Shown in pieces: positions 1 through 7,600 of a stretch of 64,000 nt of DNA (the first letter of the stretch is position 1; each line of letters opens with the position of its first letter). Under the pieces are notes generated by a model that ran no database searches, was not told the origin of the DNA, and was given only the letters and a program-made list of their open reading frames with translations. The position numbers were made by a program, and so were the translations under genes. Source of the DNA: Streptomyces roseoviridis (GTDB lineage Bacteria; Actinomycetota; Actinomycetes; Streptomycetales; Streptomycetaceae); the NCBI RefSeq assembly GCF_039535235.1, contig NZ_BAAAWU010000001.1:6327001-6391000 (forward strand). Direction: 5' to 3'.

Positions 1-374
1 TCGATGACGCCGTCGTCCTCGACCTGCACGGGGTCACCGACAAGAACGCCTTCATCAACCGCTGCGTGCGCACCCTGCCGCTGCCCGTCTGGTTCGGCCG
101 CAACTGGGACGCCCTCGCCGACTGCCTCGCCGACATGCGCGAACCCATGGCGATCGTGGTGACCGGCTGGCAGGCTTATGCCGAGGCCGAACCGGACGAC
201 TGGTCCATCGCCCAGGAGGTGTTCTCGGCGGCGGCCCGGGCCAGTTCGGCCGGCCTCGCGGTCCTGCTGTCCCTCGGCGGCGACCTCGCCCATTTGGAGG
301 ATCGGACGAGCGGCCCCTCGCAAGGCTCGGACGATCCGCCCGCACCGCCCCGCGCCCCCGGCGTGGGACAATGA
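1..374 (+). CDS. Barstar-family protein (5' end missing)
   Basis: The reading frame is already open at base 3 and stops at TGA 372-374, so at least 123 residues are present and the start lies outside the window. The visible sequence runs through DLHGVTDKNAF and then LPVWFGRNWDAL, the core pattern of the barstar (ribonuclease inhibitor) fold, in which acidic residues on helix 2 plug a barnase-type RNase active site. A later DDWSIAQEVF segment also fits the family. The last 25 or so residues are Pro/Arg-rich and probably unstructured. In Streptomyces such genes often stand alone without a neighbouring RNase, so the real partner is unknown. The family call is firm; the inhibitory role is inferred from the family. 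Confidence 0.85.
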   Translation, partial: DDAVVLDLHGVTDKNAFINRCVRTLPLPVWFGRNWDALADCLADMREPMAIVVTGWQAYAEAEPDDWSIAQEVFSAAARASSAGLAVLLSLGGDLAHLEDRTSGPSQGSDDPPAPPRAPGVGQ

Positions 375-439
375 ACTACGTGCTTTTTCCCCTGGCTGAA
401 ATGCCTAGGGGCCGATCCGAACGACTGGGATGTCAGCAC

Positions 440-1882
440 GTGCGTTTCCTCAATGACGTCAAGCCGCCGTACGACCTCACGTACGACGATGTGTTCATGG
501 TGCCGAGCCGCTCGGCCGTCGGTTCCCGCCAGGCCGTGGACCTCTCCTCCCCGGACGGGACCGGTACGACGATCCCGCTGGTCGTCGCCAACATGACCGC
601 CATCGCCGGCCGCCGCATGGCCGAGACCGTCGCCCGCCGCGGCGGCCTGGTCGTCATCCCGCAGGACATCCCGATCGAGGTCGTCACCGACGTCATCGGC
701 TGGGTCAAGTCCCGCCACCACGTCCTCGACACCCCCATCGTCCTGGCCCCGCACCAGACCGTCGCCGACGCGCTCTCGCTGCTGCCGAAGCGGGCGCACG
801 ACGCCGGCGTGGTCGTGGACGAGGACAACCGCCCGGTCGGTGTCGTCACCGACGCCGACCTGTCCGGCGTGGACCGCTTCACGCAGCTGTCCGAGGTCAT
901 GTCCCGGGACCTGCTGCTGCTCGACGCGGACATCGACCCGCGCGAGGCGTTCAACACCCTGGACCACGCCAACCGGCGCTACGCCCCGGCCGTCGACAAG
1001 GACGGCAAGCTGGTCGGCATCCTCACCCGCAAGGGCGCCCTGCGCGCGACCCTGTACACGCCGGCCGTCGACGCCAAGGGCCGGCTGCGCATCGCCGCGG
1101 CCGTCGGCATCAACGGCGACGTGGCGGGCAAGGCCAAGCAGCTGCTCGACGCGGGCGTGGACACGCTCGTCATCGACACCGCGCACGGCCACCAGGAGTC
1201 GATGATCAGCGCCATCAGGACCGTCCGGGCGCTCGACCCGCAGGTCCCGATCGTCGCGGGCAACATCGTCGCCGCCGAGGGCGTCAAGGACCTCATCGAC
1301 GCCGGCGCCGACATCATCAAGGTCGGCGTGGGCCCCGGCGCCATGTGCACCACCCGCATGATGACCGGTGTCGGCCGCCCGCAGTTCTCCGCCGTCCTGG
1401 AGTGCGCCGCCGAGGCCAAGAAGTACGGCAAGCACGTCTGGGCCGACGGCGGTGTCCGTCACCCGCGCGACGTCGCCATGGCGCTCGCCGCCGGTGCGTC
1501 CAACGTCATGATCGGCTCCTGGTTCGCCGGCACCTACGAGTCCCCCGGCGACCTCCAGCACGACGCCAAGGGCCGCGCGTACAAGGAGTCCTTCGGCATG
1601 GCCTCGGCCCGCGCCGTCAAGAACCGGACCTCCGACGAGTCCGCCTACGACCGCGCCCGCAAGGCGCTGTTCGAGGAGGGCATCTCCACCTCGCGGATGT
1701 TCCTCGACCCGCAGCGCCCGGGCGTCGAGGACCTGATCGACTCGATCATCGCCGGCGTCCGCTCCTCCTGCACCTACGCCGGTGCGGGCTCGCTCGCCGA
1801 GTTCGAGGAGAAGGCCGTCGTCGGCATCCAGTCCGCCGCCGGTTACGCGGAGGGCAAGCCGCTGCACGCCAGCTGGAGCTGA
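440..1882 (+). CDS. guaB1: GuaB1-family IMPDH-like protein, probable GMP reductase
   Basis: A 480-residue (beta/alpha)8-barrel protein of the IMP dehydrogenase/GMP reductase superfamily. It shows the loop PGAMCTTRMMTG, with the thioimidate cysteine at about residue 303, and two CBS motifs between about residues 95 and 200 (for example DEDNRPVGVVTDADL). Actinobacteria carry guaB1 besides the true IMPDH guaB2; the mycobacterial GuaB1 has been characterised as a CBS-containing GMP reductase that returns GMP to IMP for purine salvage. GTG 440 was chosen because homologues begin MRFLNDVKPPYDLT; the in-frame ATG at 371 overlaps the barstar stop and adds 23 residues unlike the family. A strong hairpin follows the gene. 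Confidence 0.92.
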   Translation: MRFLNDVKPPYDLTYDDVFMVPSRSAVGSRQAVDLSSPDGTGTTIPLVVANMTAIAGRRMAETVARRGGLVVIPQDIPIEVVTDVIGWVKSRHHVLDTPIVLAPHQTVADALSLLPKRAHDAGVVVDEDNRPVGVVTDADLSGVDRFTQLSEVMSRDLLLLDADIDPREAFNTLDHANRRYAPAVDKDGKLVGILTRKGALRATLYTPAVDAKGRLRIAAAVGINGDVAGKAKQLLDAGVDTLVIDTAHGHQESMISAIRTVRALDPQVPIVAGNIVAAEGVKDLIDAGADIIKVGVGPGAMCTTRMMTGVGRPQFSAVLECAAEAKKYGKHVWADGGVRHPRDVAMALAAGASNVMIGSWFAGTYESPGDLQHDAKGRAYKESFGMASARAVKNRTSDESAYDRARKALFEEGISTSRMFLDPQRPGVEDLIDSIIAGVRSSCTYAGAGSLAEFEEKAVVGIQSAAGYAEGKPLHASWS

Positions 1883-1917
1883 CCGCCGCGACGAACCCCG
1901 CCGAAACGAATCGGCAG

Positions 1918-1959
1918 CGCCGCGGGCCCCCGGGAAATCCCTCCCGGGGGCCCGCGGCG
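1918..1959. terminator. Perfect 18-bp hairpin after guaB1
   Basis: Arms 1918-1935 and 1942-1959 are exact reverse complements, nearly all G/C, around a 6-base loop. The hairpin lies 36 bp after the guaB1 stop and ends 18 bp before the next start codon. There is no long T tract, which is usual for Streptomyces terminators. Confidence 0.85.
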
Positions 1960-1977
1960 TTCCCGTACGGTCGGCGC

Positions 1978-2481
1978 ATGGAGCGTACGGAGATCAGACC
2001 CTGCCGGGCCGAGGACGTCACCCTGCTCGACCGCCACCTGCCCGCGCCGGGCGCCCCGACCCGGCACTCCGGCCGGTTCGCCCGCCAGGAGGCCGGACTC
2101 GCCACCTATCTGGTCGCCTGGCACGACGGCCTCCCGGCCGGGCACGGGCTGGTCCGCTGGGACGGCTGCGCGGCCCCGGAGGTGCGGGCCCTGCTCGCCG
2201 ACTGTCCGGAGCTCAACGGCCTGGACGTCCGAGCGGACCTGCGCGGGCGGGGGATCGGCACCGCGCTGGTGCGGGCGGCCGAGGAGCTGGTGCGCGAGCG
2301 GGGCCGCACGCTCCTCGGCCTCGGCGTGGCCGACGACAACCCCCGGGCCGCCGCCCTGTACGCGCGCCTCGGCTACGAGCCCGTGACCCCGTACACGGAC
2401 CGCTGGTCCCGTACGGACGCCGAGGGGCGGACGCACCACCACGCCGACTCCTGCGGCTTCCTCGTCAGACGCCTGGGCTGA
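1978..2481 (+). CDS. GNAT-family N-acetyltransferase
   Basis: A 167-residue protein with the acetyl-CoA binding motif A of GNAT enzymes, LRGRGIGTALVRAAEEL (about residues 84-100), followed by DDNPRAAALYARLGYEPV, the beta5/alpha4 region that closes the fold. The acyl acceptor cannot be told from sequence. The start ATG 1978 lies just behind the guaB1 terminator, so it is probably an independent transcription unit. It is convergent with the SGNH hydrolase, only 4 bp away. Confidence 0.88.
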   Translation: MERTEIRPCRAEDVTLLDRHLPAPGAPTRHSGRFARQEAGLATYLVAWHDGLPAGHGLVRWDGCAAPEVRALLADCPELNGLDVRADLRGRGIGTALVRAAEELVRERGRTLLGLGVADDNPRAAALYARLGYEPVTPYTDRWSRTDAEGRTHHHADSCGFLVRRLG

Positions 2482-2485
2482 CGCC

Positions 2486-3526
2486 TCAGACGCCCGGACC
2501 GACGTCCGCCCGGGGCCGCCGGACCGGCCCCGGCCGCCCGGTGAAGCCCGCCCCGCGCAGCGCCGCCGCCACCGCCGCGGCGATCCGCGCGTGGCCCCGG
2601 TCGTTGGGGTGGAGCCCGTCGGCCAGGTCCCGCGGGCCGAGCAGCTCCCGGCCGGGCAGCAGCGCAAGGCGGGTGTCGCCGGCCGCCACCAGGTCCCGCA
2701 CGGCCGCCTCCATGGCCGTCCGCAGCTCCGCGAGCGTGGCGCCCAGGGCGTTCCCGGTCCGCTCGGCCGCGGGGCGCAGCACGGGGGAGACCAGCAGCAG
2801 CGGGGTGCCGGGATGGCCGCGGCGGACCAGGGCGACGAAGGCGCGGGTCGTCTCGTAGAGCAGGGGCGCCGAACTGGGCACGGTCCCCCAGCAGTTGGTG
2901 CCGAAGGCCAGGGTGATCAGCTCGCCCGGGAGGCGGGCGAGGTGTTCGGCCAGCGGCAGCTCGCCGCGCGCCCCGCCCGCGTAACCGAGGTTGACCGGGT
3001 CGAGGCCGAGCGCCCGGCCGGCCGTCGCGGGCCAGGAGTGCGCGGGCCGGGTGGCCCACCAGCCCTCCGTGATCGAGTCGCCGTGGACCAGCCAGCGGGG
3101 GCGGCGCGGCGCGGGGGCCAGGGCGCCGCCGACCGGCCTGAGGGCCCGCACCACCGGCGCCTGCGCCTCCGGCAGGTGCACGGTGAACTCCCCGCCGCTG
3201 GGAGGGAGTTCGATGCGCACGACCGCCTCCTCGGCCGGCTCGGCGAACACCTCCGCCAGGCAGCGCCGGCCCCGCCAGAGCGCGAAACCGTGCCGCAGCG
3301 ACCGCAGGGTGTCGCCCGCCTCCGGAACGGCCGCCCGGTAGCGCAGCTCCACCGCCCGGGTGCCCGGCGCCGCCGTGAACTCCACCCGCACGCCGATGGG
3401 CAGTGCGGCCCGCTCGGCGATGTCCCAGGGCAGCCGGGCCAGGTCGGCGGGATCCGCCCGGACGGGCCGCTCGCCGTCCCGCCACGCGACACCGCGAAGA
3501 AAGGGCCCGGGTTCCAGCCAGCTCAC
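2486..3526 (-). CDS. SGNH/GDSL hydrolase
   Basis: A 346-residue protein. An N-terminal beta-rich portion (about residues 1-135) precedes a SGNH hydrolase domain with block I GDSITEGWW (nucleophile Ser151), block III GTN in LAFGTNCWG, and block V DGLHPNDRGH supplying the catalytic Asp and His. This layout resembles the carbohydrate-esterase/lipase-like SGNH proteins with an N-terminal jelly-roll. No signal peptide is visible, so it is probably cytoplasmic; the ester substrate is unknown. The start is GTG 3524-3526, preceded by GGAGG 5 bases upstream; the longer open frame to 3718 lacks such a site and is Cys/Arg-rich in an unlikely way. Confidence 0.85.
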   Translation of the reverse strand: MSWLEPGPFLRGVAWRDGERPVRADPADLARLPWDIAERAALPIGVRVEFTAAPGTRAVELRYRAAVPEAGDTLRSLRHGFALWRGRRCLAEVFAEPAEEAVVRIELPPSGGEFTVHLPEAQAPVVRALRPVGGALAPAPRRPRWLVHGDSITEGWWATRPAHSWPATAGRALGLDPVNLGYAGGARGELPLAEHLARLPGELITLAFGTNCWGTVPSSAPLLYETTRAFVALVRRGHPGTPLLLVSPVLRPAAERTGNALGATLAELRTAMEAAVRDLVAAGDTRLALLPGRELLGPRDLADGLHPNDRGHARIAAAVAAALRGAGFTGRPGPVRRPRADVGPGV

Positions 3527-3877
3527 GACGACCTCCGATCGGGTGGACGGCGGTGCGGCGCGGGTCGCGCCGCACAGGAAGTCCCTCCACGGAGTCCCTG
3601 CACACCAGAGGGCCTCTCTACGCCCCCGATGTGTCGATTCATGCGGGGGAGCGCAATGTTTCCCCGTCCGTGCCGGAAGCGCGCAATGATCATTCGACAG
3701 TGCGCAACAACCCTGCATTACGAGTGCGAAGCCTCAGCGCTTAGGCTCATGCCTCGTACCAGGAGTGGCGGCGACCGCCTGCTCGGCGGTTCCCCCTTCC
3801 CCCGTGGGCTGTCTCGACATGCCCGCGTACCGCCGCGGTCCTCGCCTCGTCACAGGCAGCGATAAGGAGCCTTTGCA
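3527..3877. promoter_or_regulatory. Divergent control region with three GCGCAA motifs
   Basis: This 351-bp non-coding gap separates the SGNH hydrolase (minus) from the permease (plus). It contains GCGCAA at 3651-3656, 3681-3686 and 3702-3707, steps of 30 and 21 bp, or about three and two helical turns. The stretch is less GC-rich than its surroundings. A TAGGCT at about 3742 could be a -10 element for the permease. Upstream of davA (6592-6650) three related motifs recur with steps of 31 and 22 bp. I infer binding sites for a shared regulator, most simply the Lrp/AsnC protein encoded at 5385. This is inference only. Confidence 0.4.
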
Positions 3878-5374
3878 GTGCTGGACCACGGCGCAGCCCC
3901 ACCGGCCGAGGACACGACCGTCCCGACCGCCCGCAAGACCTCCGGGCTCTCTGCCCTCACCCGCCGCAAGCCGGTCGAAGACCTGGTCGCTGAGGGTGGC
4001 CAGGGTGAGGGCGGCAGCCTTCGCCGCTCGCTCTCGATGTGGCAGCTGACCATGATCAGCATCGGTGCGACGCTCGGCACCGGCATCTTCGTCGTGCTCG
4101 GCGAGGCCGTTCCCGAGGCCGGCCCGGCCGTCACGCTGGCGTTCGTCTTCGCCGGCCTGACCGCCCTCTTCTCGGCGCTCTCGTACGCCGAGCTGGCCGG
4201 GACCATACCGGTCGCGGGTTCCTCGTACTCGTACGCGTACGCAACGATGGGTGAACTCGTCGCCTGGGTGTGCGGCTGGTGCCTGATGCTGGAGTACGGC
4301 GTCTCGGTCGCCGCCGTCGCGGTCGGCTGGGGCGACTACCTCAACGAGCTGCTCGACGGCACGATCGGCGTCACCCTCCCCGAGACGCTCAGCGCGCCTC
4401 CCGGCGACGGCGGCGTGTTCAACCTGCCCGCCCTGATCGTCGTCGTCCTCGCCATGCTCTTCCTGCTCGGCGGCGCCCGTGAGTCGGCCCGCGCGAACAC
4501 GATCATGGTGGGCGTGAAGATCGCCGCCCTGGTGCTCTTCTGCGCCGTCGGCTTCATGGGCTTCAAGTCCGGCAACTACTCCGACTTCATGCCGCTCGGC
4601 ATCGGCAGCGTCGGCGCCGCCGGAGCCATCCTCTTCTTCTCCTACATCGGCTTCGACGCCGCCTCCACCGCCGGTGAGGAGGCCAAGGACCCCAAGCGTG
4701 ACCTGCCGCGGGCGATCATGCTCTCGCTGGTCATCGTGACCGCGCTGTACGTGCTCGTCGCCGCCGTCGCCGTGGGCGCCTGGGACTGGAAGAAGTTCGC
4801 CGGCTCCGAGGCATCGCTGGCCGCGATCATGAACGACGTCACCGGGCAGAGCTTCTGGGGCACCCTGCTCGCCGCCGGCGCCGTCATCTCCATCGCCAGC
4901 GTCGTCCTCACCGTGCTCTACGGCCAGACCCGCATCCTGTTCGCGATGTCCCGCGACGGCCTGGTGCCCAAGGTGTTCGGCAAGGTCGACGCCCGCACCG
5001 GCACCCCGCGCGTCAACACCCTGATCGTCTCGCTGCTGTGCGGCGTCCTCGCCGCCGTCGTCCCGCTCGGCGAGCTGGTCAACGCCACCAGCATCGGCAC
5101 GCTCTTCGCCTTCGCCCTGGTCAACATCGCCGTCGTCGTGCTCCGCTACACCCGCAAGGACATGGAGCGCTCCTTCAAGGTGCCGTTCGGCCCGGTCTTC
5201 CCCGTCCTCGGGTTCCTGTGCTGCGGCTACAGCATGTACAGCCTCGACCTGATCACCTGGGCGTACTTCGGTGCCTGGATGGCGGCCGGTCTCGTGTTCT
5301 ACTTCCTGTACGGCATGCGCCGCTCCCGACTGGCCACGGCTCCGGCCCTGGCAGAGGCCCCCGCAGAGAAGTGA
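3878..5374 (+). CDS. APC-superfamily amino-acid permease (cationic amino acid type)
   Basis: A 498-residue membrane protein with about 12 hydrophobic segments after a roughly 45-residue soluble N-terminus. It carries the APC signature IGATLGTGIFVVLG in TM1, SYAELAGTIPVAGSSY in TM3 and the loop FDAASTAGEEAKDPKRDLP typical of the CAT (cationic amino-acid transporter) branch. The predicted role is proton-linked uptake of an amino acid, with Lys/Arg likely from the subfamily. GTG 3878 has AAGGAG upstream. The gene is followed after 10 bp by an Lrp/AsnC regulator, and davA-davB lie 1.4 kb downstream, so lysine is the most economical substrate guess. Confidence 0.88.
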   Translation: MLDHGAAPPAEDTTVPTARKTSGLSALTRRKPVEDLVAEGGQGEGGSLRRSLSMWQLTMISIGATLGTGIFVVLGEAVPEAGPAVTLAFVFAGLTALFSALSYAELAGTIPVAGSSYSYAYATMGELVAWVCGWCLMLEYGVSVAAVAVGWGDYLNELLDGTIGVTLPETLSAPPGDGGVFNLPALIVVVLAMLFLLGGARESARANTIMVGVKIAALVLFCAVGFMGFKSGNYSDFMPLGIGSVGAAGAILFFSYIGFDAASTAGEEAKDPKRDLPRAIMLSLVIVTALYVLVAAVAVGAWDWKKFAGSEASLAAIMNDVTGQSFWGTLLAAGAVISIASVVLTVLYGQTRILFAMSRDGLVPKVFGKVDARTGTPRVNTLIVSLLCGVLAAVVPLGELVNATSIGTLFAFALVNIAVVVLRYTRKDMERSFKVPFGPVFPVLGFLCCGYSMYSLDLITWAYFGAWMAAGLVFYFLYGMRRSRLATAPALAEAPAEK

Positions 5375-5384
5375 TCCACCCGTA

Positions 5385-5840
5385 GTGCGACTCAACGACC
5401 TCGACGAACGCATCGTCCACGCCCTCGCGGAAGACGCCCGCCGCAGCTATGCCGACATCGGCTCGCTGGTCGGCCTCTCCGCCCCCGCCGTCAAACGGCG
5501 CGTGGACCGGCTCCGGGCCGAGGGCGCCATCACCGGCTTCACCGTACGGGTGGATCCGGCGGCGCTCGGCTGGGAGACGGAGGGGTTCGTCGAGATCTAC
5601 TGCCGCCACAACACCTCGCCGGACGACATCCGGCGCGGCCTGGAGCGGTATCCCGAGGTGGTGTCCGCGTCGACCGTCACCGGCGACGCGGACGCCGTCG
5701 TCCAGGTCTTCGCCTCCGACATGCGCCACTTCGAGCGCGTCCTGGAGCGGATCGCGGGGGAGCCCTTCGTGGAGCGCACCAAGTCCGTCCTGGTGCTCTC
5801 GCCGCTGCTGCGGCGCTTCTCGTCGGGCTCGCCCGCGTAG
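5385..5840 (+). CDS. Lrp/AsnC-family transcriptional regulator
   Basis: A 151-residue protein with an N-terminal winged HTH (LNDLDERIVHALAEDARRSY, then SAPAVKRRVDRLRAEGAITG) and a C-terminal RAM/AsnC ligand-binding domain (VVSASTVTGDADAVVQVFA). The start GTG 5385 is 10 bp after the permease stop, so the two are probably cotranscribed. Lrp-type regulators bind DNA as oligomers on helically phased sites and respond to amino acids. Given the neighbours, a lysine-responsive controller of the permease and davAB is plausible but unproven. Confidence 0.9.
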   Translation: MRLNDLDERIVHALAEDARRSYADIGSLVGLSAPAVKRRVDRLRAEGAITGFTVRVDPAALGWETEGFVEIYCRHNTSPDDIRRGLERYPEVVSASTVTGDADAVVQVFASDMRHFERVLERIAGEPFVERTKSVLVLSPLLRRFSSGSPA

Positions 5841-5863
5841 CCGCCGAGGCCGACGACGCCGAA

Positions 5864-5896
5864 GAGGGACCGCCCACCCCCGTGGGACGGTCCCTC
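5864..5896. terminator. Hairpin between convergent genes
   Basis: GAGGGACCG and CGGTCCCTC form the outer stem, with CCCAC/GTGGG as the upper stem and one bulged base. The hairpin sits between the stop codons of the Lrp gene (5840) and the secreted protein gene (5900) and could serve both strands. Confidence 0.75.
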
Positions 5897-5899
5897 AGC

Positions 5900-6442
5900 T
5901 CATTCGGCCGGGTAGACGGGGTGCCAGGGCAGGACCCGGAAGTCACCGGTGCCCGCCCGCACCTTCTCGAAGGGGGCCGCGCTCAGGCAGGGCGGCACCT
6001 CCAGGTGCGCGTCCCGCCCGACCCAGCTGTAGCCAAGCCGGTCGCGCCTCCCGTCGTCGTGCACCGAGATCCCGACCCGCTTGCCCTTCAGGTCGTCCAG
6101 ATCCGTTTCGGTGACCACGCCCGTCACCACGGCCACCGTGCCGCCCGTGGTCAGGCAGTCCACCGTCGCCACGGCGTAGCCGCCCTTGCCGTTCTTGTAG
6201 TGGCTGTAGCGGAAGGTGCCGGTCGCCGCCTGCGGGTCCATGGTGTCCTTCGCCGCCAGATGGGCGTCGAAGGAGAAGGTGATGTCGTCGCCGGCCGGCC
6301 GGTACAGCTTGGCGGTGCCGGTCAGCGCCGCCGCCTCGCGGCCGCCGCCCGCTCCGTCCCCGGAGGCGGTGGCGGAGCCGGCGGCGCCCGCGGTGATCAG
6401 CAGGGCGGCGGCCACGGCGGCGGTCTTCGTACGACGGTTCAT
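5900..6442 (-). CDS. Secreted hypothetical protein
   Basis: A 180-residue protein of no recognised family. It opens with a clear Sec signal peptide: MNRRTKT, a hydrophobic Ala/Leu core, then a small-residue region ending near ATASG at about residue 27. The mature part is hydrophilic, beta-rich and has only two cysteines (TVDCLTT and PPCLS), which could pair outside the cell. The start ATG 6440-6442 gives the signal peptide its proper N-terminus. It lies between the lrp and davA genes on the opposite strand; a link to lysine metabolism is not implied by its sequence. Confidence 0.75.
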   Translation of the reverse strand: MNRRTKTAAVAAALLITAGAAGSATASGDGAGGGREAAALTGTAKLYRPAGDDITFSFDAHLAAKDTMDPQAATGTFRYSHYKNGKGGYAVATVDCLTTGGTVAVVTGVVTETDLDDLKGKRVGISVHDDGRRDRLGYSWVGRDAHLEVPPCLSAAPFEKVRAGTGDFRVLPWHPVYPAE

Positions 6443-6591
6443 GTGATCCCGGTCCTTCGTCGCAGGTCGTCCGGTGTTCTCCCGGACGCCCACCACTCTT
6501 CCGCGCCGCCCGCGCCACGGCGTCGCGCCGGAGGACGGTCCCCGCCTCCGCCGCGCGGCGGGGAGGCCGTACGCCCTCGGTCGGAGCCCCC

Positions 6592-6650
6592 GTGCAACGA
6601 ATCGCCGCGGTCGGCGAGGATCGCGCAACGGTTCGACGGTCGGTCCGCAA
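6592..6650 (+). promoter_or_regulatory. Three GCAA-centred motifs upstream of davA
   Basis: GTGCAA (6592-6597), GCGCAA (6623-6628) and CCGCAA (6645-6650), each followed by CG, lie in the 291-bp gap between the secreted protein gene (minus) and davA (plus). Their steps of 31 and 22 bp almost copy the 30 and 21 bp pattern upstream of the permease at 3651-3707. This suggests coordinated binding by one oligomeric regulator. No experiment is implied. Confidence 0.4.
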
Positions 6651-6733
6651 CGGTCCCGCCTTGTCCCGGACGAGCGCGAAACCGTACCGTTTTTGACGTC
6701 TTCCCCCTCAACTCCGCCCCCCGAGGATCGCTC

Positions 6734-7540
6734 ATGCCCGCGCTGCGCATCGCCCTGCTCCAGAGCTCCGGACAGCTCGGTGACGTGGCCGCCAACCTGA
6801 AGATCCTCGACGAGGCCGCGGGCCGCGCCGCGGCGGCCGGAGCGGGCCTGCTGCTCGCCCCCGAGCTCTTCCTGACCGGCTACGCCATCGGCCCCGACCT
6901 CGCGCGGCTCGCCGAGCCCTCCGACGGCCCCTCCGCCCGCGCGGTGGCGGACATCGCCGCGCGTCACGGCCTCGCCGTCGGCTACGGCTACCCGGAGCGC
7001 GACACCGAGCGGCACGGCGTGCTGTACAACTCCGCGCAGCTCCTCGGCGCCGACGGCACGGTCCTCGCGCACTACCGCAAGACCCACCTCTTCGGCGACT
7101 TCGAGGCGAAGTGGTTCACGCCCGGGGAGGACGGCGTCGTCCAGACCGAGCTCGGCGGCCTCACCGTCGGCCTGATGATCTGCTACGACGTCGAGTTCCC
7201 CGAGAACGTGCGGGCGCAGGCGCTGGCCGGCACGGACCTCCTCCTCGTGCCGACCGCCCTCATGCACCCCGCCGAGATCGTCCCCGAGTCGGTGGTCCCC
7301 GTGCGCGCCTTCGAGAACCAGATCTACCTCGCGTACGCCAACCGGACCGGTCCCGAGGGGGACTTCGAGTTCGTCGGCCTGTCCACGCTGGCCGGCCCCG
7401 ACGGCACCGCCCGGGCCCGCGCCGGGCGCGGCGAGGACCTCGTGTTCGGCGACGTCGACCCCGACTTCCTGGCGGCCTCCCGGAAGGACAACCCCTACCT
7501 CCGCGACCGCCGCCCCGGGCTGTACGGCTCCCTCGTCTGA
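6734..7540 (+). CDS. davA: Carbon-nitrogen hydrolase, probable 5-aminovaleramidase
   Basis: A 268-residue nitrilase-superfamily enzyme with the complete catalytic triad: Glu44 in PELFLTGY, Lys116 in YRKTHLFGDF and Cys150 in ICYDVEFPEN. The wording around the triad (LTGYAIG, YGYPER, YNSAQLLG, THLFG, FPENVR) closely follows what I recall of Pseudomonas putida DavA, which hydrolyses 5-aminovaleramide to 5-aminovalerate and ammonia. The next gene is a DavB-like oxygenase 60 bp downstream, which strongly supports the assignment. ATG 6734 has GAGG about 7 bases upstream. Without davB next door it would be called only a generic CN hydrolase. Confidence 0.85.
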   Translation: MPALRIALLQSSGQLGDVAANLKILDEAAGRAAAAGAGLLLAPELFLTGYAIGPDLARLAEPSDGPSARAVADIAARHGLAVGYGYPERDTERHGVLYNSAQLLGADGTVLAHYRKTHLFGDFEAKWFTPGEDGVVQTELGGLTVGLMICYDVEFPENVRAQALAGTDLLLVPTALMHPAEIVPESVVPVRAFENQIYLAYANRTGPEGDFEFVGLSTLAGPDGTARARAGRGEDLVFGDVDPDFLAASRKDNPYLRDRRPGLYGSLV

Positions 7541-7600
7541 GCCGCGCCCGCCCCGACCTCCCCTCTGCCTCACCTGTTTCGTGCAAGGAGTCCGTACCCC

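Noticed and set aside
371..439. Upstream ATG start for guaB1
   Set aside because: It adds 23 residues unlike any family member and overlaps the barstar stop; GTG 440 gives the expected N-terminus.
176..1867. 563-residue open frame on the minus strand
   Set aside because: It is antisense to guaB1; its Asp/Val/Gly-rich translation is the usual shadow of a high-GC gene and has no family motif.
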